DNA from: a virus
IMG/VR virus record: IMGVR_UViG_3300036790_000366
Location: 1 to 64,000 of that record
Reading direction: 5' to 3' (one strand)
DNA length: 64,000 nt
Shown: in pieces, positions 38,355 through 45,535 of the stretch
Layout: each line of letters begins with the position of its first letter
How positions within the stretch are numbered: the first letter of the stretch is position 1
Made by a program: the position numbers and the translations under genes
The notes under the pieces: generated by a model
What the model saw: the letters and a program-made list of their open reading frames with translations, nothing else
What the model was told of the DNA's origin: nothing
Database searches by the model: none

Positions 38355-39770
38355 TCAAATCTTCCAGGGTGAAGTCTCACGGGTGATGGAGATCACGCTC
38401 GTGTTCCTGTTCGCGTTCCGCTTCCGTGCCGACCATGCCAGCGCGGTGGAGGCGATGGTGTCCGGCAGGTGGGAAGAGGTGCCGACGTTGTACAGGTCGT
38501 CCGCGGTGACCAGACGGAAGTCGTCGTACATCGAGATGATACGCGGGGACAGGAAGTTGTGGCTTTCCACCCCGTGCACGAACTCGGTGATCATGTCTGT
38601 GCGGATCTTGCCGTTCATGGAGATCTCGGTCAGGTTGTCCCGCACGGTTCCCGGGGGATAGACGATGTAGTCGCTGACCACCGCACCGACACCGGTCGCG
38701 TCGGAGACCACGTCGCCGCCGTACATGGCCCAGCGCTTGTTCAACCGACCGATCAGAACATCCCATGGCCTCTTGTTTATCTTCTCGAACGCCGCCATCT
38801 TCCACTGCCCCACCGTGACGTCCCAGGTGGTGATGACCGTGAAGTCCCGCGACTTCGCCCAGTCCACCCCGGTCACGTAGTCGCGGTCCGGCCGTGGCTT
38901 CATGAACTGGTAGAACATCCCGTCCTCGCCCTTGACGATGTCCCACCGCGGATCGAACATCTTCTCCACGGCTTCTTCGTCCAGCGCACGGCCTTCGAAG
39001 TTCGGTTCAAGGATGTCGTATTCGTTCCGCCACATCTGGGCAGGGATTTCGAGGCGCTTGCGCTCGATCTCCTCGGGGTCCAGCCATCCGTCCACCGGGT
39101 TCGAGGTTTCCTTGTAGCACCACGAGTAGACAGGGAAACCCTTCTCCGCGAACTCTCTCTTGTAGTAGGTGACCGGACCGTCCGGGTAGGTGTGCGTGCT
39201 GGAGAAGACGGTGGAAGTCTCGATCCTCTCCCCGGTGAGCATCGACTTCCCGCGCATGGGCTGGCCGAGGGCGGCTTGGACGATGCTCAGGTCCGCCTCG
39301 TCGATCTCGTCGATCCGCAGACGGGAAGGGTGGGGGCCACGCACGGAGGTCTGCGAGGCCATGAGGGTTCGGGCCTTTCCTCCGTTCGTGAGAACCGTGT
39401 CGAACTTCGTCGGAGACTTCTCCAGCAGATACTTCGGTGCCCGCGGTGCGTGCCACAGGGCGTTCATGGATTCCTGCACGCGCATGGCCTGCGCGCCGGA
39501 GCCGCCGAGGATCGAGACGAACGCACCGAGGTAGGTGAGCTCCATCATGCCCAGCAGCGACATGGTGAAGGTCTTGCCGGAGAAGCCACGAGAGCCGAGC
39601 CACATCGCCTGAGGACTTCTCGCGAAGAACGCGTTGCAGAAAGCCTCGAACGGTGTGTCGTGGTTCAGACACACCTTAGTCCGTGGAATCTTCACACCCC
39701 ACGTGGCGAGCACGGCGTACCAGAGTTCCGCGTCCGTCTGCGGTGGCCTCTGGATGACGAAGTCGGTCAC
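38355..39770 (-). CDS. terL: Terminase large subunit
   Basis: 471 residues, GTG at 39770. Walker A GSRGFSGKT is at residues 59-67, Walker B LRIDEIDE at D154-E155, and the C-terminal nuclease domain starts at GVDWAKSRDF (D303). This motor pumps DNA into the prohead and cuts concatemers. The portal gene follows directly. No separate small terminase gene was recognised in the window. Confidence 0.93.
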   Translation of the reverse strand: MTDFVIQRPPQTDAELWYAVLATWGVKIPRTKVCLNHDTPFEAFCNAFFARSPQAMWLGSRGFSGKTFTMSLLGMMELTYLGAFVSILGGSGAQAMRVQESMNALWHAPRAPKYLLEKSPTKFDTVLTNGGKARTLMASQTSVRGPHPSRLRIDEIDEADLSIVQAALGQPMRGKSMLTGERIETSTVFSSTHTYPDGPVTYYKREFAEKGFPVYSWCYKETSNPVDGWLDPEEIERKRLEIPAQMWRNEYDILEPNFEGRALDEEAVEKMFDPRWDIVKGEDGMFYQFMKPRPDRDYVTGVDWAKSRDFTVITTWDVTVGQWKMAAFEKINKRPWDVLIGRLNKRWAMYGGDVVSDATGVGAVVSDYIVYPPGTVRDNLTEISMNGKIRTDMITEFVHGVESHNFLSPRIISMYDDFRLVTADDLYNVGTSSHLPDTIASTALAWSARKRNANRNTSVISITRETSPWKI

Positions 39771-39773
39771 TTC

Positions 39774-40148
39774 CTACCGCCGCAGACCGCCGATGGACCC
39801 CAGGTAGTCAGCGGTCAGCATGACGTTGTACGCGCCGACACTGGTATTCGCACCGACTTGGGCCACAACATCCGTGGATCCGTCCAGAGTCACAATGAAC
39901 TTGTAAGGGCCGTAACCCGCGGACACGGCTGCGATCGGAACAGGCAGCGTGATACTTCCGATCACGACGGAGATGTTTCCCGCGTCGTTCGCCCCGACAC
40001 CGGAACCTACGCTCGCATAGACGGCTAGTTCGTACTGACCAGCCTGCGTGACCTGGTTCGTATGGCTCAGAGTCGCAATGGCAGTTCCCGTGACGGTTCC
40101 GCCAGCAGCGTTCCCCGCCTTGAAAATCGTGGAAACTCCGACAGTCAT
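39774..40148 (-). CDS. Small beta-rich virion-like protein (124 aa)
   Basis: ATG at 40148 with AAGGAGAGAC upstream. Repeated Ala/Thr/Val/Gly-rich strands (YELAVYASVGSGVGANDAGN, GPYKFIVTLDGSTDVVAQVG) suggest a small structural or adhesin-like domain. Upstream is a 70-nt long-stem element. No family recognised. Confidence 0.72.
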   Translation of the reverse strand: MTVGVSTIFKAGNAAGGTVTGTAIATLSHTNQVTQAGQYELAVYASVGSGVGANDAGNISVVIGSITLPVPIAAVSAGYGPYKFIVTLDGSTDVVAQVGANTSVGAYNVMLTADYLGSIGGLRR

Positions 40149-40168
40149 GTCTCTCCTTTCCAAGGTTC

Positions 40169-40238
40169 GGGGGCGGACGCAGGTCACCCCGCAGGGTGCC
40201 TTGCACCCGGGCGATTATCTGGGCTGACGTCCGCCCCC
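40169..40238 (-). other. Long-stem leader element before the packaging operon
   Basis: Perfect 11-bp stem GGGGGCGGACG/CGTCCGCCCCC enclosing alternative CACCC/GGGTG hairpins, 70 nt in all, located just upstream of the ribosome-binding site of the gene at 40148. Architecture resembles the branched long-stem elements of the tRNA unit. It may act as a terminator, a processing site or a translational control. Confidence 0.55.
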
Positions 40239-40286
40239 GGAGGACATGATAGAGCACGGGGAAGTTTTTTCCGACTTGCCGACCCG

Positions 40287-40679
40287 CTAGTTCGGCGTCT
40301 TGTTCGTCTTCTGCTTGGTCAGCTTCTCCCGCGGCGCCTTCAGTTTCGGCATCTTCGGCTGCTTCGGAGTCGGAACCCGAGTGGCAACCGTGCTGGTCGT
40401 ACCCTTCTTCGCACTACCAGAACTGCCGGAAGAAGACTTCTTGCCGAGGTTCGGCAGGCCTAGATTCGGCAGGCCTAGATTCGGAAAGTTCCGGTTCCGG
40501 AGAAGGTTCCCCTTGCCTTTACCAGAGTCGCTCTTCTTCTTGTCTTCCGGCTTCGTCTCCCCCGGCTTCTTTTCCCCCTCGCCGACGCGCTTGGGTTCCT
40601 TGGCGCCTTCCTTGTCCTCCCGCACGCGGCTGCCGGAAGCCGTCAGACCGCCGTTGCCGCCCTTCGAGCCCTGCCCCAT
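40287..40679 (-). CDS. Very basic low-complexity protein (130 aa)
   Basis: ATG at 40679 (GTG 40682 is possible), overlapping the upstream stop. Lys/Gly/Pro/Ser-rich, with LGLPNLGLPNLGK encoded by a 15-bp direct repeat (40450-40464, 40465-40479). It probably binds nucleic acid or packages with DNA. Function unknown. Confidence 0.65.
   Translation of the reverse strand: MGQGSKGGNGGLTASGSRVREDKEGAKEPKRVGEGEKKPGETKPEDKKKSDSGKGKGNLLRNRNFPNLGLPNLGLPNLGKKSSSGSSGSAKKGTTSTVATRVPTPKQPKMPKLKAPREKLTKQKTNKTPN
40450..40484. repeat. 15-bp tandem direct repeat
   Basis: TTCGGCAGGCCTAGA occurs twice in tandem, followed by a partial third copy, inside the basic protein gene. It encodes the LPNLG repeat in frame, so copy number can change without breaking the frame. 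Confidence 0.85.
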
Positions 40680-40804
40680 CACTGACCCCCGCTCTTCTTC
40701 TGCACGGGCTTGGGAACGCGCTTCACGGCCGTCTGCGCCTTGCGCGCCCGCTTCCCCTTGGTGCCAGCCGCAGCGCGGCGGGCCGATCGAGCGTTAGTCC
40801 CCAT
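40679..40804 (-). CDS. Tiny basic protein (41 aa)
   Basis: ATG at 40804 overlapping the end of the ParB-like gene, stop overlapping the next start. Sequence MGTNARSARRAAAGTKGKRA continues equally basic. Resembles histone-tail or protamine-like peptides, hence a possible DNA condensation role. Both overlaps support expression. Confidence 0.6.
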   Translation of the reverse strand: MGTNARSARRAAAGTKGKRARKAQTAVKRVPKPVQKKSGGQ

Positions 40805-42107
40805 CCTCTTCGAATCCTCTCGTCCGCTTCTTGGAGCGAGTCTGCCGCTGCCCCTTCACCGTGGTCCCGGAGTCCAGAAGTTCTCTGCGCCGGTTGGTCC
40901 GAGTCTCCACCCGCACGACTTCCGCGTCCAGACCGGCACGCTTCACCACTTCGTCCGCGTCGGTGTGCCCGTAGACGAGGATCTGGCCGAAACCTATTTT
41001 CTCTTCCGCCTTCTTCAGCAACCGGGCGGTGGTGCGGATCCTGTCCTGGTCCCCGCGGATCGTCTGGATCTGCGTGGCCACCAGCGGTGCGCCCTCCGGA
41101 ATGCATTCCAGGCACAGTTCCAGGGCCTCGTCGCTGCCGCCGTACTGGATGTCCGGGATGACCAGGAACCCGGCTTCCTGCCAGTACCTCGCCACGTACG
41201 CGCTGCGGTAGGCGGACCAGATCCACAGAGCAGGGGGCCAGCCCTGGTTCACAGAATAGTTCGGCATGATGCAGGTGGTGATCCCGCAGTTCATTATCTT
41301 CTTGGTGTTCTCCGCGGGGTCGGTGTACAGACCTTCGAAGTGGAAGTCCTCCGTGTACAGGCTGAGGATGGCGCGCTCGAACGGAATCCCGCGGTTGCCC
41401 GTGTGCCACTGGGAAACCCACCACTGATCCTTGTCGGGGACCCGGTCGCCGTCGATCTCGACACCGCCCCACATGTCCAGCTTCTCCGGCAGCCGGTCCG
41501 GAATCCGGTCGAGGCGAAGTTCCGGGATGCCGTAGTTCTTGTCCGACTCGAACAGCACATAGCGGCTCAGGTCTTCGACGCCGTCCAGGTCGGACGGAGC
41601 TTCTTCGATGGAGTCGATGGAGTCGATCGGGTTCCTGTTCATCTCCACCAGGAGTTTGCCCAGGACGTCATCGCTGTACGTGGTGCCGATCAGATGGCCG
41701 GTCTGCTTCTTCTGGTCCTCCAGAAGCTGGGCGAGAAGACCCGGGTCGTAGGTGGCGTCGTCGGTGGAACCGTTGTCGGCCAGCACGATGCGGCGGGCGT
41801 GGTCGTCGTCCACGTCCACCCATGCCACTTTTATCTTCTTCCAGCCCAGGGACTTGGCCGCCTTGGCGGTGTGGTTACCGGCCAGTATCTCGTTCTCCCG
41901 GCCGGTCTTCGTTCCGCGGTTCACCACGATCGGCTTGAACTGGCTGTTGGACCGCAGGCTCTCGGCGACCTTTTCCAGGTTCCCCACCCGCGGGTTCTGG
42001 TGGTAGTACTTCAGCCCGCGGAGCTGCACCTCTTCGTAGTCCAGTTCCAGCGGGCCGGTGTCGCAGGGCGATTCAGACACGCTCTTCTTCAACTTTTTTA
42101 CGGCCAC
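40794..42107 (-). CDS. ParB-like nuclease domain fused to DUF4417-like domain (437 aa)
   Basis: ATG at 42107. The N-terminal ParB/Srx-fold domain (YYHQNPRVGNLEKVAESLRS, PIVVNRG, ILAGNHTAKAAKSLGWKKIK) precedes a helical section. The C-terminal part from about residue 250 (RAILSLYTEDFHFEGLYTDP, CIMPNYSVNQGWPPALWIW, GFLVIPDIQYGG) matches the DUF4417 pattern. Such ParB-like proteins are common near phage terminases and may nick DNA or act as CTP switches. DUF4417 is of unknown function. It has a basic tail. Confidence 0.8.
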   Translation of the reverse strand: MAVKKLKKSVSESPCDTGPLELDYEEVQLRGLKYYHQNPRVGNLEKVAESLRSNSQFKPIVVNRGTKTGRENEILAGNHTAKAAKSLGWKKIKVAWVDVDDDHARRIVLADNGSTDDATYDPGLLAQLLEDQKKQTGHLIGTTYSDDVLGKLLVEMNRNPIDSIDSIEEAPSDLDGVEDLSRYVLFESDKNYGIPELRLDRIPDRLPEKLDMWGGVEIDGDRVPDKDQWWVSQWHTGNRGIPFERAILSLYTEDFHFEGLYTDPAENTKKIMNCGITTCIMPNYSVNQGWPPALWIWSAYRSAYVARYWQEAGFLVIPDIQYGGSDEALELCLECIPEGAPLVATQIQTIRGDQDRIRTTARLLKKAEEKIGFGQILVYGHTDADEVVKRAGLDAEVVRVETRTNRRRELLDSGTTVKGQRQTRSKKRTRGFEEDGD

Positions 42108-42591
42108 GGATTCTCCTCGACAACAGTCGCTCGTACATGACGCCGTACCGGTTCAGGCATACGGCGTCGATCAGGTCTTGGTCCCCCTCTGCCAGATGAT
42201 AGGCCTCGGGGCAGTTCTTCTCCACCCACTCCGCAATTTCCGGCTTCTTGGCGTTCCCCTTCCCGACGACCTGCTTCTTCCAGGTTCCGACGTTCACCAG
42301 TTTCAACGGCACGGCAAGGTTCTGCGCGGCAGCCATCACCGCACCGCCCACCTGGGCCTGCACGATGGTGGAGTGCACGCCGCCGACACCGACCAGTGGG
42401 GCTTCCAGGTAGACCGCCACCGGTCCTTCAGCGAACTTCAGAAACGAAAAAGCCTCCCTGTAGGCCGCACCCGTCGCCGAGTACAACCCACCAGGGAGGT
42501 CTATTACATGAAGTTCTGAGTAGAAGCCGTTTCCGGAACAGCACAGTGCGAGCTTCTTGGAGCTGGGGTCGATGCCGATGACTGATCTCAT
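42073..42591 (-). CDS. RuvC-like Holliday junction resolvase
   Basis: 172 residues, ATG at 42591. RNase H-fold catalytic residues are visible: D8 in VIGIDPSSKK, E63 in VYLEAP and the acidic pair in GDQDLIDAVCL (D139, D142). Phage RuvC homologues resolve branched DNA before packaging. It overlaps the next gene's start by 35 nt. The ParB-like gene and terminase lie downstream. Confidence 0.85.
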   Translation of the reverse strand: MRSVIGIDPSSKKLALCCSGNGFYSELHVIDLPGGLYSATGAAYREAFSFLKFAEGPVAVYLEAPLVGVGGVHSTIVQAQVGGAVMAAAQNLAVPLKLVNVGTWKKQVVGKGNAKKPEIAEWVEKNCPEAYHLAEGDQDLIDAVCLNRYGVMYERLLSRRIRGRKKVEEERV

Positions 42592-42603
42592 CCGACCAGG
42601 GTA

Positions 42604-43674
42604 TCAGCGTTTCATCCACTGAGCTCCATACTTATTTTGCAGCATGGCTTCTTGGACCTGGTCCGTTATGGACTTGGTGTCGATGTGAATTTGTACAGTA
42701 GGGGTGCTTGTCGCTGGGGTGCCAAGGGGAATGAAGGTCGTGGCTGCGATGGGAGTGCCGGGCGTACTTTCCACCTCCGGACTTTTCAGCGTCATGCTGA
42801 AGTTGGTTATATCTACAGAGCGCTCCTCCTTCGGATTGAGCCGCGCCTTCTTCTTGCAGCCGGGAGTCAGGCACTTCCAGTACTCGTCGTCGTGCAGCTT
42901 GTCCGTCACGTGCGCCATCTGGCCGCCGTGGACCGGGCACTCCAGCACGAACGGCTTGGTGTATTGGGCCACCTTCGGTTCCTCCTTCTCCAGATCCACG
43001 TAACCGAGGCTCTTCTTCTGCTCGTCAATCTCCTTCTTGCAATCGGACAGCTTCGTACCCCGTATCCCCATGTTCAGAGACACCTTCGAGGCGCCGTAGT
43101 CGTCGTGTCTGATGAAGAGCTCGCCTATCTCAGTACCGTTGACGTAACTCGTGCTGACTGTCAGGTCGAACGGCTTGGCGTATTCGCACAGCTCGGCACG
43201 CATGTCAGGAGTCAGACTGCTGAGCCCTTCCGGGTGCAGGCGCAGCATCTCCTTCTTCATGTCCGCGACAGCTGCCTTCAGGACTTCGCCCGGCTGCCTG
43301 GCGTCATCGACCAGTTCTCTGCCGAGCGTCCTCGACACGGAGTCTCCGTTGGTCGGATGCTCCAGGAGCAGCTGATAGCTCATAATAGCTTCGCTCGTGA
43401 TTATGTTCAGCCGGTACGGCTTCGCGAAGGCGATGAGTTCGTTCTGCCGCCGCATGTTACTTGTGTACTCGCTTGTGCTCACCACGTCCTTCACCTCTTT
43501 CCTGATGGCGTCCTTTATCTGCCTGTCGATCCGCTCCTCAGCGCGCAGATTCTCGTCCGAGTCTTGCTTGCTCGACTTCGACAGTGCGTGCTGTAAGCCG
43601 TCGCGAACCGAGCTGAGCAGCTGCTCTCGCCAGTTCCCGGAAGGTACGTAGCTCTCCGGTACGGAACTTGGCAT
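42604..43674 (-). CDS. Hypothetical zinc-motif protein (356 aa)
   Basis: ATG at 43674 (AGAGGA upstream) gives a 137-nt out-of-frame overlap with the previous gene; GTG 43485 with GAGGTGAAGGAC would avoid it. N-terminal part helical and polar, middle mixed, and near residue 265 a zinc motif ECPVHGG-...-WKCLTPGCKKK. C-terminus Thr/Pro-rich ending QWMKR. No family recognised. Codon use is less GC-biased than in the neighbours. Confidence 0.7.
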   Translation of the reverse strand: MPSSVPESYVPSGNWREQLLSSVRDGLQHALSKSSKQDSDENLRAEERIDRQIKDAIRKEVKDVVSTSEYTSNMRRQNELIAFAKPYRLNIITSEAIMSYQLLLEHPTNGDSVSRTLGRELVDDARQPGEVLKAAVADMKKEMLRLHPEGLSSLTPDMRAELCEYAKPFDLTVSTSYVNGTEIGELFIRHDDYGASKVSLNMGIRGTKLSDCKKEIDEQKKSLGYVDLEKEEPKVAQYTKPFVLECPVHGGQMAHVTDKLHDDEYWKCLTPGCKKKARLNPKEERSVDITNFSMTLKSPEVESTPGTPIAATTFIPLGTPATSTPTVQIHIDTKSITDQVQEAMLQNKYGAQWMKR

Positions 43675-43954
43675 AGTCCGATCCTCTTTTGACCGTCCCA
43701 TCCGCCTCTCCTCTCTGGATGAGCGCCGTCATCTCGCTGGCACGTGCGTAGTACTGGTCCGCGACTTCTTGGAGGGCATGCGTACCGGTGACGGGAGATA
43801 TCAGCCTACCCATGAGCACATCCATGTACCCGTCCAGTTCTCTACGGAGTTCGGCCACGGGCCCCAGCCCGAAGTCCACCGGAACGGCGCGGAGGACTGC
43901 GTTCGTGTAGCCGCGCTCCTGGCTCTTGTGCTGCATCGGTGGGAGCTTCTTCAT
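43538..43954 (-). CDS. Hypothetical helical protein (138 aa)
   Basis: ATG at 43954 in an ATGA overlap with the Cas4-like gene, GAGGA upstream. Helical throughout, with DFGLGPVAELRRELDGYMDV and EVADQYYARASEMTALIQRG. The last 45 residues lie in the overlap with the next gene and are still helix-like (ELRTFRELARAAAQLG). No family recognised; its setting suggests DNA metabolism. Confidence 0.7.
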   Translation of the reverse strand: MKKLPPMQHKSQERGYTNAVLRAVPVDFGLGPVAELRRELDGYMDVLMGRLISPVTGTHALQEVADQYYARASEMTALIQRGEADGTVKRGSDYAKFRTGELRTFRELARAAAQLGSRRLTARTVEVEQARLGRESAR

Positions 43955-44802
43955 CTGGTCCTCGCTGGCCACGAGCCGGAGTTGACGCACGCCCCGCCGG
44001 GAGTTCCGAACGGGCACTTGTAGAACTCACCGGACTTGTTCTGCTTCACGCACTCGGCCAGCATCGGGTGCAGCACCTGCCTGTCCACCGCGCGGTTCAG
44101 CGCCTTCAGTTCTTTCCGGGCCTCCGAGATCCTGGACTCGTCCCGTTCCAGAACAAACTCGCTGATCTCCTGCGTGTCCTTGTTTTCATTTGTCACCGCC
44201 GCCAGGTCGAAACCAGTCAGCAGAAGCTGCATGTCGGTCTGCTTCCGCGTCTTCTCGTCCGGAACCCCTGCGCGGTCCTGCTTGCTCCACACGAAGGACA
44301 TGCGGCCCTTGTGCTCCCAGACGAAGTCGGCGCCGTCCCAGCGGCCTCCCAGGGCCTTCCCGAGGCCGTCCAGGTTCGCCCGCGCCCGCAGCTTGGAGGA
44401 CGTCACCTTGTACTCGATGTCGTCGATTATTTCCGCCCCGAGCAGACCGATCTGCCAGCGCAGGTGCACGAAGGTTCCGTTGTTGAATATCCGGATCCCG
44501 CGGGGGTCCGCAACCTGATTCTGCTGCTGCCCGGTGAAGGCGAGTTCCTGCCGACGCAGGCAGTACCCGGCGGAACTCGCGGAGAAGGATCGCGACCGGT
44601 CTCTGGGCTTGTGCGTGAGCTCCGCCATCACCCGCAGGAACATGATCCGGTCCATCAGGACGTCCGGGTTGTGCAGCAGGTATTTCTCGTACCGCGGGGT
44701 GATGATGAGGTTCTCGTCCACCGGCTGCGACCCGTCATACTTCTTCGGGACGGTGGGGTAGACCACGGGATGGTAGCCCTTGAGGACCGGTGCGACGCGC
44801 AT
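43951..44802 (-). CDS. Cas4-like PD-(D/E)XK exonuclease with Fe-S cysteines
   Basis: 283 residues, ATG at 44802. The RecB/Cas4 nuclease motifs are in order: H113 (NNGTFVHLRW), D145 (RANLDGLGK), E163-x-K165 (FVWEHKGRMS) and Q188 or Q192. One Cys at 81 (AGYCLRRQE) and three near the end (C251, C263, C272) match the four-Cys iron-sulphur cluster of Cas4/AddB-type nucleases. Such phage proteins process DNA ends for recombination with the RecA-like protein encoded upstream in the same operon. No CRISPR array is nearby. Confidence 0.85.
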   Translation of the reverse strand: MRVAPVLKGYHPVVYPTVPKKYDGSQPVDENLIITPRYEKYLLHNPDVLMDRIMFLRVMAELTHKPRDRSRSFSASSAGYCLRRQELAFTGQQQNQVADPRGIRIFNNGTFVHLRWQIGLLGAEIIDDIEYKVTSSKLRARANLDGLGKALGGRWDGADFVWEHKGRMSFVWSKQDRAGVPDEKTRKQTDMQLLLTGFDLAAVTNENKDTQEISEFVLERDESRISEARKELKALNRAVDRQVLHPMLAECVKQNKSGEFYKCPFGTPGGACVNSGSWPARTR

Positions 44803-45005
44803 CAGAAAGGCACCTTCGTGTAGGCGCCGTACTTGTCGCGGTACTCCCGCGCCACCCGTACGGCTTCCTTCTTGGATTCGTATCCGGACTTGGACGTCTT
44901 TCCCGCGATGCCCCGGCTGTCCATGTCGCAGACGAACCAGCAACCGCAGTAAACGTACGCCGCCCGGGCGCGGCTCACCCCGCGGCTCACGTAGAAGCGA
45001 ACCAC
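44802..45005 (-). CDS. Small protein with CGC/C motif (67 aa)
   Basis: GTG at 45005 after GGAGCGCGGAAG. Contains YCGCWFVC and a basic helical C-terminus (SKKEAVRVAREYRDKYGAY). Stop overlaps the Cas4-like start (TGATG). A short AP2-like or zinc-binding DNA contact is possible, but the family is uncertain. Confidence 0.65.
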   Translation of the reverse strand: MVRFYVSRGVSRARAAYVYCGCWFVCDMDSRGIAGKTSKSGYESKKEAVRVAREYRDKYGAYTKVPF

Positions 45006-45030
45006 CTTCCGCGCTCCGGAGCGGTAGGCC

Positions 45031-45276
45031 TTATAGGCCTTGGGCCCCTGCGTCGTCTTCGGGTACTTCGGAGCCGAAGTACTTTCTGAGAAGCCAGAGC
45101 GAGTAGTGGAACGAACTGCCCCAGTGGATGACGGAACAGCCGAGCGCTTCACAGTCGTGGAGGCCGACGCGTTCGACTTCCCCCGAGTCCGCGCGGGTGG
45201 GGTCGGCCGTGTAGCTGAACTTCCCGCCCGCGCTGTACCAATGCGTCGATTGCTGAGGGACATGTTCAAACTCCAT
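45031..45276 (-). CDS. Hypothetical protein (81 aa)
   Basis: ATG at 45276 overlapping the end of the nuclease frame that follows recA. Contains HDCEALGCSVIHWGSSFHYS, and Trp and His are frequent. No family recognised. The ribosome-binding site is weak, so translation may be coupled to the preceding frame. Confidence 0.62.
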   Translation of the reverse strand: MEFEHVPQQSTHWYSAGGKFSYTADPTRADSGEVERVGLHDCEALGCSVIHWGSSFHYSLWLLRKYFGSEVPEDDAGAQGL

Positions 45277-45535
45277 CGTCAGGCCTGTCCGGGGGAAGGA
45301 TCCTGCACTCCAGCCTCAGCCCCGGGAAGACGACGACAAGGACGCCTTGCTTGCCCTTGGCCGCAGCTTCTTTACGGAGACGGCGGAGGTAGGCGATGTC
45401 AAGACGGAAGGACTTGAGGGCGTCTTTGATCTCGATGACTTCGAAGTCGTTACTTCCGTCGAACTTCTCGTGTCCCGCACCGGAGTTGCTGTGCGCCCGC
45501 GCGCCGTAGAGGGGGAGGATGCGCTTTTCCGTTTT
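45266..45535 (-). CDS. PD-(D/E)XK-like nuclease frame fused to RecA by -1 frameshift (candidate)
   Basis: This frame encodes RILPLYGARAHSNSGAGHEK, then FDGSNDFEVIEIKDALKSFR and KQGVLVVVFPGLRLE. The Asp, then Glu-x-Lys, then beta-strand pattern is that of small PD-(D/E)XK resolvase-like nucleases. No ATG, GTG or TTG lies in frame between the recA C-terminal region and this domain. It is in the -1 frame to recA. At GGA-AAA-CGG (45537-45529) the lysine tRNA can slip back onto AAA, giving a RecA-nuclease fusion. A sequencing error is the alternative. Confidence 0.55.
   Translation of the reverse strand, partial: KTEKRILPLYGARAHSNSGAGHEKFDGSNDFEVIEIKDALKSFRLDIAYLRRLRKEAAAKGKQGVLVVVFPGLRLECRILPPDRPDDGV

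Noticed and set aside
31841-38386. Rightward 885- and 901-codon frames antisense to scaffold and portal genes
   Set aside because: Same reason: compositionally typical shadows of high-GC coding sequence.
43951-44802. Treating the Cas4-like protein as part of a CRISPR system
   Set aside because: No repeat-spacer array and no other cas genes; Cas4-like nucleases are common in phage recombination modules.
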